Translations under genes and position numbers: made by a program
The notes under the pieces: generated by a model
What the model saw: only the letters and a program-made list of their open reading frames with translations
Databases searched by the model: none
Told to the model about the DNA's origin: nothing
Source of the DNA: Stenotrophomonas maltophilia
GTDB lineage: Bacteria > Pseudomonadota > Gammaproteobacteria > Xanthomonadales > Xanthomonadaceae
Direction of reading: 5' to 3'
Length of the DNA: 64,000 nt
Assembly (NCBI GenBank): GCA_002363385.1
Contig: DEVL01000001.1
Location: 124,001-188,000 of the forward strand
In this document: positions 16,186-23,436 of the stretch, in pieces
How the letters are laid out: each line of letters begins with the position of its first letter
Position numbering within the stretch: position 1 is the stretch's first letter

Positions 16186-16791
16186 TCAGGCGCCCGCGGC
16201 ACGCAGGCAGAAAACACAGATCGACTCGACCAGCGCATCTTCATCGCCGTGCGCGTCGCGGCTCAGCGCGGTCGGGCCGACCAGCGCCTCGGTAAACGCC
16301 CCCACGATGCAGGCCGCTGCGACATGCGTGTCCTGCTGCGGGAAGGTGCCTGCCTCGACGCCATCGGCGACGATGCGCCGGAACACATCGCCGAACAGAC
16401 GGCGGCAGCGGATGCGCTCGGCTTCCACTTCCGGATCCACCGGCTCGGCGATGAACGCATAGGCCAGCCCGGGGCCGGCCAGTGCGCGCCGCACGAAGGC
16501 GGTGATCGCCCGGCGCAGGCGCTCCGGCGCGGGCAACGGCTCGGCCGCGATCGCCTCGAAGATGCGCAGTTCGTGGTCCACCGCGGCGGTCAGCACCTCC
16601 ACGAACAGCTCGGCCTTGGAGGGGAAGTGCCGGTAGATCAGGCCGGTGGACACGCCGGCTTCGGCCGCCACCGCCGTCACCGGGGCGTTGCGGTAGCCGC
16701 CGGCCGCCACCAGCGCACGGGTCGCCAGCAGGATGCGTTCGCGGGCGCCGGCAAGGCGTTCTTCCATCAGGGCGGAGCGTTTATAGGCCAT
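16186..16791 (-). CDS. TetR-family regulator of the adjacent leucine-degradation operon (inferred)
   Basis: A 201-residue repressor-type protein. The helix-turn-helix is at about residues 33-62 (APVTAVAAEAGVSTGLIYRHFPSKAELF), and the ligand-binding helices follow. It is divergent from the isovaleryl-CoA dehydrogenase gene across a 146-bp A+T-rich gap that contains a palindrome, the usual arrangement for a local repressor. The ligand is probably an acyl-CoA of the pathway; that is inference from context. Confidence 0.85.
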   Translation of the reverse strand: MAYKRSALMEERLAGARERILLATRALVAAGGYRNAPVTAVAAEAGVSTGLIYRHFPSKAELFVEVLTAAVDHELRIFEAIAAEPLPAPERLRRAITAFVRRALAGPGLAYAFIAEPVDPEVEAERIRCRRLFGDVFRRIVADGVEAGTFPQQDTHVAAACIVGAFTEALVGPTALSRDAHGDEDALVESICVFCLRAAGA

Positions 16792-16937
16792 TTGTTGATT
16801 CTATGTTCAATTTTTGAATTTGTGTTCACTTCTTTGTCGAACCCGGCTACGCTGGGGGTACATCGCCCGCGGGACGGCCCTGTCAGCCCGTCCATCCCTC
16901 CCGGCGCGTCCCATCCCTTGTTGTTGCGGAGTCGCCC
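16792..16937. promoter_or_regulatory. Divergent promoter region with candidate TetR operator
   Basis: The gap is much richer in A+T than its surroundings. It contains the palindrome TTCAA TTT TTGAA (16806-16818), with flanking TGTTCAA and TGTTCAC repeats. Position between the TetR gene and its likely target operon suggests an operator overlapping both promoters. Individual -35 and -10 boxes cannot be assigned with confidence. Confidence 0.5.
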
Positions 16938-18101
16938 ATGCACGTCCCGACCATGAACTTCGATCTCGGCGAAGAGATCGACCTGCTGCGCCAGAGCGTG
17001 GCCCATTTTGCCTCTGCTGAAATCGCGCCGCTGGCCGCGCAGGCCGACGAAGAGAATCTGTTCCCCAATGCGCTGTGGCGCAAGCTCGGCGAGCAGGGCC
17101 TGCTCGGCCTGACGGTGGAAGAGGAATACGGCGGCAGCGGCATGGGCTACCTCGCGCATGTGGTGGCGATGGAAGAGATCTCGCGTGCCTCCGGTGCGAT
17201 CGCGCTGTCCTACGGCGCGCACTCGAACCTGTGCGTGAACCAGCTGCGCAAGAACGGCAACGAAGAGCAGAAAAAGCGCTACCTGCCCGGCCTGTGCAGC
17301 GGCGAGCTGGTCGGCGCGCTGGCGATGAGCGAACCGGGCGCCGGCTCGGACGTGGTCTCGATGAAGCTGCGTGCGGACAAGCGCGGTGATCGCTACGTAC
17401 TCAACGGCAACAAGATGTGGATCACCAACGGCCCGGATGCCGATGTGCTGGTGGTCTATGCCAAGACCGATCCGGATGGCGGCGCCAAGGGCATCACCGC
17501 GTTCCTGATCGAAAAGGGCATGAAGGGCTTTTCCACGGCGCAGAAGCTGGACAAGCTGGGCATGCGCGGCTCCAACACCTGTGAGCTGGTGTTCCAGGAT
17601 TGCGAAGTACCCGAAGCCAACGTGCTTGGCGTGGTCGGCGGTGGCGTCAAGGTGCTGATGTCCGGTCTGGACTATGAGCGCGTGGTGCTCTCCGGTGGCC
17701 CGCTCGGCCTGATGGCTGCGGCCATGGACGTGGTGATGCCGTACGTGCACGAGCGCAAGCAGTTCGGCGAGGCGATCGGCACCTTCCAGCTGATCCAGGC
17801 CAAGCTGGCCGACATGTACGTGGGCCTCAACGCCTGCCGTGCCTATGTCTACGCGGTGGCACGCGCCTGCGACCAGGGCCGCACCACGCGCCAGGATGCA
17901 GCCGGCGCGATCCTGTATTCGGCCGAGAAGGCCACCTGGCTGACCGGCCAGGCGATCCAGATCCTGGGCGGCAACGGCTACATCAACGAGTACCCGACCG
18001 GACGGTTGTGGCGCGATGCCAAGCTGTATGAAATCGGCGCCGGCACCTCGGAGATCCGCCGCATGCTGATCGGCCGCGAACTGTTCCAGCGCACCAAGTA
18101 A
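16938..18101 (+). CDS. liuA: Isovaleryl-CoA dehydrogenase
   Basis: FAD enzyme (387 residues) oxidising isovaleryl-CoA to 3-methylcrotonyl-CoA in leucine degradation and passing electrons to ETF. Acyl-CoA dehydrogenase signatures are present: ALAMSEPGAGSD, WITNGPDAD and GGNGYINEYPTGRLWRD. The catalytic glutamate is the isovaleryl-type E247 in SGLDYERVVLSGGPLGL. The usual C-terminal position reads GAGTS, with no Glu, which separates it from short- and medium-chain enzymes. First gene of the operon; the carboxylase beta gene starts 11 nt after its stop. ATG 16938 or 16953 (MNFDL) is possible. Confidence 0.94.
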   Translation: MHVPTMNFDLGEEIDLLRQSVAHFASAEIAPLAAQADEENLFPNALWRKLGEQGLLGLTVEEEYGGSGMGYLAHVVAMEEISRASGAIALSYGAHSNLCVNQLRKNGNEEQKKRYLPGLCSGELVGALAMSEPGAGSDVVSMKLRADKRGDRYVLNGNKMWITNGPDADVLVVYAKTDPDGGAKGITAFLIEKGMKGFSTAQKLDKLGMRGSNTCELVFQDCEVPEANVLGVVGGGVKVLMSGLDYERVVLSGGPLGLMAAAMDVVMPYVHERKQFGEAIGTFQLIQAKLADMYVGLNACRAYVYAVARACDQGRTTRQDAAGAILYSAEKATWLTGQAIQILGGNGYINEYPTGRLWRDAKLYEIGAGTSEIRRMLIGRELFQRTK

Positions 18102-18111
18102 GGGCCCTGCC

Positions 18112-19722
18112 ATGACCGTATTGAGCACCCAGCTGCAACCGGGCAGCGACACCTTCGAGGCCAACCGCGCCGCGCTGCAGGCGGTGGTCGACGACCTGCG
18201 CGCCACCCTGGCGCAGACCGCGCTGGGCGGCAGCGAAGCGGCACGCGCCAAGCACACCGCACGCGGCAAGCTGCTGGTGCGTGACCGCATCGATGCCCTG
18301 CTCGACCCGGGCAGCGCGTTCCTGGAAATCGCCCCGCTGGCCGCGCACGGCATGTACGGCGACCCGATCCCCAGCGCCGGCGTGGTCGCCGGTATCGGCC
18401 GGGTCTCGGGCGTGGAGTGCGTGATCGTGGCCAACGATGCCACGGTCAAGGGTGGCACCTACTACCCGATGACGGTCAAGAAGCACCTGCGCGCGCAGGA
18501 AGTGGCCGAACAGAACCGCCTGCCCTGCATCTACCTGGTGGATTCAGGCGGTGCGTTCCTGCCGCTGCAGGACGAGGTGTTCCCGGACCGCGACCATTTC
18601 GGCCGGATCTTCTATAACCAGGCCAACCTGTCCGCGCAGGGCATCCCGCAGATCGCCTGCGTGATGGGCAGCTGTACCGCCGGTGGCGCCTACGTGCCGG
18701 CGATGAGCGATGAAACGGTGATCGTGCGCGAGCAGGGCACCATCTTCCTCGGCGGCCCGCCGCTGGTGAAAGCGGCCACCGGTGAAGTGGTTACCGCCGA
18801 AGAACTGGGCGGTGCCGATGTGCACACGCGCATCTCCGGCGTGGCCGACCACATGGCCGACAACGACCTGCAGGCGCTGGCCCGGGTCCGCGCGATCATC
18901 GCCCAGCTCAACTGGCGCAAGCCCGAGCCGGCGCTGGCGGTGCAGGCCCCGGTGGAACCGCGGCATCCGGCCCACGAGCTGTATGGCGTGATTCCGGCCG
19001 ACACGCGCAAGCCCTATGACGTGCGCGAAGTGATCCTGCGCCTGGTCGATGATTCGCGCTTCGATGAGTTCAAGCCGCGTTACGGCAACACGCTGGTCAC
19101 CGGCTTCGCGCATCTGCACGGCTACCCGGTGGGCATCATCGCCAACAACGGCATCCTGTTCTCCGAGTCCGCGCTGAAGGGCGCGCACTTCATCGAACTG
19201 TGCACGCAGCGCGGCATTCCGCTGGTGTTCCTGCAGAACATCACCGGCTTCATGGTCGGCCGCAAGTACGAGCACGGCGGCATCGCCAAGGACGGGGCCA
19301 AGCTGGTCATGGCCGTGGCCTGCGCCAAGGTGCCCAAATTCACCGTGGTGATCGGCGGCTCGTTCGGCGCCGGCAACTACGGCATGTGCGGCCGCGCCTA
19401 CTCGCCCAACTTCCTGTGGATGTGGCCGAACGCGCGCATCGGCGTGATGGGCGGCGAGCAGGCCGCCAGCGTGCTGGCCACGGTCAAGCGCGACGGCATC
19501 GAAGCCAAGGGCGGGCAGTGGTCGGCCGCCGAAGAGGACGGCTTCAAGTCGCCGATCCGCGAACAGTTCGAATCGCAGGGCCACCCGTACTACGCCAGCG
19601 CCCGGCTCTGGGATGACGGCGTGATCGATCCGGCCGACACCCGTCGTGTGCTGGGCCTGGCGCTGTCGGCCAGCCTCAACGCCCCGGCGAAGAAGACCGA
19701 CTTCGGCGTGTTCCGCATGTAA
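18112..19722 (+). CDS. liuB: Methylcrotonyl-CoA carboxylase, carboxyltransferase (beta) subunit
   Basis: A 536-residue crotonase-fold carboxyltransferase that moves CO2 from biotin to 3-methylcrotonyl-CoA. Two carboxyltransferase halves are visible: MGSCTAGGAYVPAMSDE (N-terminal half) and FGAGNYGMCGRAYSPNFLW (C-terminal half). NITGFMVGRKYEHGGIAKDG and the C-terminal WDDGVIDPADTRRVLGLAL are typical of MccB rather than of propionyl-CoA carboxylase. It lies between the dehydrogenase and biotin carboxylase genes, which supports the leucine assignment. Confidence 0.94.
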   Translation: MTVLSTQLQPGSDTFEANRAALQAVVDDLRATLAQTALGGSEAARAKHTARGKLLVRDRIDALLDPGSAFLEIAPLAAHGMYGDPIPSAGVVAGIGRVSGVECVIVANDATVKGGTYYPMTVKKHLRAQEVAEQNRLPCIYLVDSGGAFLPLQDEVFPDRDHFGRIFYNQANLSAQGIPQIACVMGSCTAGGAYVPAMSDETVIVREQGTIFLGGPPLVKAATGEVVTAEELGGADVHTRISGVADHMADNDLQALARVRAIIAQLNWRKPEPALAVQAPVEPRHPAHELYGVIPADTRKPYDVREVILRLVDDSRFDEFKPRYGNTLVTGFAHLHGYPVGIIANNGILFSESALKGAHFIELCTQRGIPLVFLQNITGFMVGRKYEHGGIAKDGAKLVMAVACAKVPKFTVVIGGSFGAGNYGMCGRAYSPNFLWMWPNARIGVMGGEQAASVLATVKRDGIEAKGGQWSAAEEDGFKSPIREQFESQGHPYYASARLWDDGVIDPADTRRVLGLALSASLNAPAKKTDFGVFRM

Positions 19723-19777
19723 TGCACGGGCGGTGCCGCCTGGCACCGCCGCCCCTGGCCCGCGCAACGAGACCACC

Positions 19778-21760
19778 ATGTTCACCAAGATCCTGATCGC
19801 CAACCGTGGCGAAATCGCCTGCCGCGTCATCGCTACCTGCCAGCGCCTGGGCATCGCCACCGTGGCGGTGTACTCCGACGCCGACCGCAACGCGCGCCAC
19901 GTGCGCCTGGCCGACGAGGCCATCGCGATCGGCCCGGCGCCGGCGCGTGAGAGCTACCTGCGCGGCGACGCCATCCTGGAGGCCGCCCGCCGCACCGGCG
20001 CGCAGGCGATCCATCCCGGCTACGGCTTCCTCTCGGAGAACGCCGGCTTCGCGCAGGCCTGCGCCGAGGCGGGCATCGTGTTCATCGGCCCCTCCGCTGC
20101 GGCGATCCGCGCGATGGGTGACAAGAGCGCGGCCAAGGCGCTGATGCAGCAGGCCGGCGTGCCGCTGACCCCGGGCTACCACGGCGACGAGCAGATCCCC
20201 GAGTTCCTGCGCAAGCAGGCCGACAGCATCGGTTACCCGGTGCTGATCAAGGCCAGCGCCGGTGGCGGCGGCAAGGGCATGCGCCGCGTGGACGACAGCG
20301 CGACCTTCACCGAGGCGCTGGCCAGCTGCCAGCGTGAAGCGCAGTCCGCGTTCGGCAACGCCCACGTGCTGGTGGAGAAATATGTCGAGCGCCCGCGCCA
20401 CATCGAGATCCAGGTGTTCGGCGACAGCCACGGCAACGTGGTGTACCTGTTCGAGCGCGACTGCTCGGTGCAGCGCCGCCACCAGAAGGTGCTCGAAGAA
20501 GCGCCCGCGCCCGGCATGACGCCCGAGCGCCGCGCCGCGATGGGCAAGGCCGCCGTCGATGCCGCGCGCGCGGTCAACTACGTCGGCGCGGGCACGGTGG
20601 AGTTCATCGCCGGCCCGGATGGCGATTTCTACTTCATGGAAATGAACACCCGCCTGCAGGTGGAGCACCCGGTCACCGAGTGCATCACCGGCACCGACCT
20701 GGTGGAATGGCAGCTGCGCGTGGCCAGCGGTGAACCGCTGCCGCTGCAGCAGGATCAGCTGCAGATCCGCGGGCATGCACTGGAAGCCCGCCTGTACGCC
20801 GAAGACGCCGACCGCGGTTTCCTGCCGTCCACCGGCACCCTGCGCCACCTGCGACTGCCGGCCAACACCGCACACGTGCGAGTGGATGCCGGTGTCGAGC
20901 AGGGCGATGCGATCACCCCGTTCTACGACCCGATGATCGCCAAGCTGATCGTCTGGGACGTCGACCGCGACGCCGCACTGCGCCGCATGCAGCAGGCCCT
21001 GGCCGAATGCGAAGTGGTCGGCGTGACCACCAATGCCGCCTTCCTGCGCCGGCTGGTAATGACCGATTCGTTCACCCAGGCCAAGCTGGACACCGCGCTG
21101 ATCGAGCGTGAGCAGGCCGCGCTGGCCCCGAACGACGGCGACAGCGACCCGGCGCTCTGGGCGCTGGCCGCGATTGCCGGCGTGGCCACCAGCGAGGCTG
21201 CCAGCCGTGATGCGCGTGACCCGCACTCACCGTGGCAGGCCCAGGATGGCTGGCGCCTCGGCGCGCCGGCCGCACGCGCGCTGACGCTGGAGCACCGGGG
21301 TGCGCAGCGCAGCGTGGCCGTGCAGGGCGCGGGCGAGCAGTGGACCGTTCGCATGGAGGGCAATGTGCTGCAGGGCAGCGGCCGCCTGGCCGGCGATGCA
21401 CTGCGCGTGCAGATCGGCGAACAGCTGCACCGCGCTACCGTCATCCGCGACGGCAACGAGCTGTACCTGTTCGGCAGCGAAGGCGTGCAGCGCTTCACCC
21501 TGCATGATCCGGTCAGTGAAGCGGACCAGTCCGTTGCCGATGCCGGCAGCCTGGTCGCGCCGATGCCGGGCCGTATCGTAGCCACACTGGTGGCACCGGG
21601 CACGGCGGTCAAACGCGGCGCGCCGCTGCTGGTGCTGGAGGCGATGAAGATGGAGCACACGCTGCAGGCGCCGGCCGATGGCACCGTGCAGGGTTACCGG
21701 GTCAAGGCCGGGGATCAGGTGGGCGATGGGGCGGTGCTGGTGGATTTCGAGGCGGATTGA
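19778..21760 (+). CDS. liuD: Methylcrotonyl-CoA carboxylase, biotin-containing (alpha) subunit
   Basis: A 660-residue subunit that carboxylates its own biotin with ATP and bicarbonate. The biotin carboxylase domain (about 1-450) begins MFTKILIANRGEIACRVI. It has the Gly-rich loop KASAGGGGKGMR, and EMNTRLQVEHPVTE. A BT-like linker follows. The biotinyl domain at the C terminus carries EAMKMEH, with biotinyl-lysine K624. The ATG at 19778 starts the conserved domain. No hydratase (liuC) or HMG-CoA lyase (liuE) gene follows; the next gene is on the other strand, 17 nt on. Confidence 0.95.
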   Translation: MFTKILIANRGEIACRVIATCQRLGIATVAVYSDADRNARHVRLADEAIAIGPAPARESYLRGDAILEAARRTGAQAIHPGYGFLSENAGFAQACAEAGIVFIGPSAAAIRAMGDKSAAKALMQQAGVPLTPGYHGDEQIPEFLRKQADSIGYPVLIKASAGGGGKGMRRVDDSATFTEALASCQREAQSAFGNAHVLVEKYVERPRHIEIQVFGDSHGNVVYLFERDCSVQRRHQKVLEEAPAPGMTPERRAAMGKAAVDAARAVNYVGAGTVEFIAGPDGDFYFMEMNTRLQVEHPVTECITGTDLVEWQLRVASGEPLPLQQDQLQIRGHALEARLYAEDADRGFLPSTGTLRHLRLPANTAHVRVDAGVEQGDAITPFYDPMIAKLIVWDVDRDAALRRMQQALAECEVVGVTTNAAFLRRLVMTDSFTQAKLDTALIEREQAALAPNDGDSDPALWALAAIAGVATSEAASRDARDPHSPWQAQDGWRLGAPAARALTLEHRGAQRSVAVQGAGEQWTVRMEGNVLQGSGRLAGDALRVQIGEQLHRATVIRDGNELYLFGSEGVQRFTLHDPVSEADQSVADAGSLVAPMPGRIVATLVAPGTAVKRGAPLLVLEAMKMEHTLQAPADGTVQGYRVKAGDQVGDGAVLVDFEAD

Positions 21761-21777
21761 CTCCGCCTCGTCGTCGC

Positions 21778-22956
21778 TCAACCGACCCGCTGCCAGACCT
21801 GCTCCAGAGGATCGAGCTCGGCGGTCTCCATGTGCTGCGCGCGCCAGCCGAAGCCGCAGACCGCCAACGCCCCCTGCTGGATGGGATCGAGGCCAAATCC
21901 CCGCTCCAGGTGCTTCTCATTGATGGCACCGGTGATGAACGCGCCAAGCCCCAGATCCGTCGCAGACAGATATAGCGTCTGCGACAGGTGGCCAGCTTCA
22001 AGGGTCACCACGCGATAGCCCTTGGCATGCCGGCGGTACTTCCAGAAGGTTCGGTCGAAGCGCGGGACCAGGGTGACCAGGCAGTGTGCGTTGGCGAACC
22101 AATGCTGCTGGCCAACACTTTCCATGATGAAGTCACGCAGCGGCTGGTCCGGGGCTGGCAGGGACATCAGGCGATGCCCATCTGGAAGGTACCGGTACAG
22201 ACCTGGTGCCAAGCCCTCCACATGCTGCACGATGAGGTAGGCCTCGATGGGATGGAGACCCCCGCCAGAAGGGCTGTTCTTCTTCTGGAATACCAGGTCC
22301 GGACCTACCCTGACCTGCGACTGCGCACCGAATACCCTTCCAAGCATCTGCGTGAACACCTGCAATGGCAGCGCACGCGCGTGGTCGAAGTTTCGGCAGG
22401 TCGCACGTCGACGCAGCAATGCATCGAAATCGGTTGAATCCACCTGCGGCAACACGATGGCGCCAATCTCACCCGCCGTCGCGGTGTCCTGCGGCGGCGG
22501 CCCGAGCACTTCGCGCATCCCCCTTGCAGTGTCCGTGCCGGCGTCAACAGTGTTCTTCACCGCATCCACGGCATCCCATCGGGTGAACGCATGCAGGATG
22601 GCCCCGAGAGGGTGCCAGTGGCTGTCACGAAGGCGCTGGTCATTGGCCAGATGCAAAGCACCGATACTGCCCGCCACCGCGTGCTCATGCAGCACGACGC
22701 CGAGCTCCAGCAGCGCAGCAAGCTCATCCTCAGTGATCTCCACGTCGCCTGGCATGACCCATTGGCTCGGGCTGAGCAGGCCCAGCACGTCGCGCTGACG
22801 CGGTGTCAGCGGTACAGGCGCGTCCAGATGTGGCGCCAATGCAACCCACCCCAGCGTGCGGACCATCCCATTCCCGCCACTCAGCAGGCTCTCCAACTGG
22901 AATTGGACTGCCTCGCGAGGCTCGAACAGCAGGACTTCGCAACGACGTATCCGCAC
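21778..22956 (-). CDS. SagB-type nitroreductase; putative peptide maturation dehydrogenase
   Basis: A 392-residue protein. The C-terminal half (about 165-385) is an FMN nitroreductase/SagB-like oxidoreductase: RRRATCRNFD, then SPSGGGLHPIEAYLIVQHVE, GLAPGLYRYLPDGH, and SATDLGLGAFITGAIN. The N-terminal ~110 residues (LTPRQRDVLGLL..ELAALLELGVVLHE) look like a small helical/winged domain, possibly for peptide binding; that is inference. SagB enzymes oxidise azolines after YcaO cyclisation, but no YcaO gene is nearby. NCBI curators use the name 'putative peptide maturation dehydrogenase' for such Xanthomonadaceae proteins (from memory). GTG 22956 is chosen because GGAGAGG lies 6 nt upstream. It is divergent from the precursor gene. 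Confidence 0.82.
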   Translation of the reverse strand: MRIRRCEVLLFEPREAVQFQLESLLSGGNGMVRTLGWVALAPHLDAPVPLTPRQRDVLGLLSPSQWVMPGDVEITEDELAALLELGVVLHEHAVAGSIGALHLANDQRLRDSHWHPLGAILHAFTRWDAVDAVKNTVDAGTDTARGMREVLGPPPQDTATAGEIGAIVLPQVDSTDFDALLRRRATCRNFDHARALPLQVFTQMLGRVFGAQSQVRVGPDLVFQKKNSPSGGGLHPIEAYLIVQHVEGLAPGLYRYLPDGHRLMSLPAPDQPLRDFIMESVGQQHWFANAHCLVTLVPRFDRTFWKYRRHAKGYRVVTLEAGHLSQTLYLSATDLGLGAFITGAINEKHLERGFGLDPIQQGALAVCGFGWRAQHMETAELDPLEQVWQRVG

Positions 22957-23136
22957 TATGGGCCTCTCCAATATTGACGGCTTCGCGCCGCCCCTAGTGC
23001 AGTATCGGCAGATGAGGCGTGTTCTACATCGCACCACGCATCCTTGCTGTCGCTAAAGACTGGCCGCCTACGGTCGATGTTGCTCTTTGATCCGTGCTCT
23101 CACGGCAGCCAACCCGATTGATCGAAGGAACCAACC
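22957..23136. promoter_or_regulatory. Divergent intergenic region of the peptide cassette
   Basis: A 180-bp gap between the SagB-type gene (minus) and the precursor peptide gene (plus). It must hold both promoters. The precursor ribosome site is AAGGAA about 7 nt before its ATG. The region is visibly less G+C-rich than the neighbouring carboxylase operon. I cannot assign -35/-10 boxes or an operator. Confidence 0.5.
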
Positions 23137-23436
23137 ATGTCGTTGCCGCCCCTGGAACCTGCCATCGCTCTGGCGCTTATCTGTCGCCTGGGTACAGACG
23201 ATGCGTATCGTGCCCTGTTCGTTTCCGATCCTGCCGCTGCACTGGTTGAAGTGGGCATGTCACCTGAAGATGCTGCAGCACTCGGCGTCTGCTGCGCGGT
23301 CAACGAGCTCGCCGCCAAGAGCGATATCCTGGAGGCAAAACAGGAGCTGCAGGACATGCTGACGTGCATGCAGAATCAAACCGTCCCGGCACTGGATGCC
23401 AATCCGCCCGGCAGCCACGAACTCAAGGGCCCGTAA
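23137..23436 (+). CDS. NHLP-like RiPP precursor peptide (putative modified peptide)
   Basis: A 99-residue peptide. The N-terminal 45 residues (IALALICRLGTDDAYRALF, then DPAAALVEVGMSPEDAAALG) fit the nitrile-hydratase-like leader style, with 'DPAAALxEVG' in the expected place. The C-terminal part contains adjacent C52-C53, then a helical segment (NELAAKSDILEAKQELQDML), C77 and a Pro/Gly-rich tail. There is no signal peptide or double-Gly cleavage site before the Cys pair other than the region around residue 50. The start has a good AAGGAA site. Its last 14 nt overlap the end of the convergent cyclase gene. The assignment to the NHLP-related RiPP family is from pattern and neighbours. Confidence 0.78.
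   Translation: MSLPPLEPAIALALICRLGTDDAYRALFVSDPAAALVEVGMSPEDAAALGVCCAVNELAAKSDILEAKQELQDMLTCMQNQTVPALDANPPGSHELKGP

Noticed and set aside
22957..23037. Extended start of the SagB-type protein at 23037
   Set aside because: The added 27 residues are Arg/Cys-rich, and the GTG at 22956 has a strong GGAGAGG site at proper spacing.
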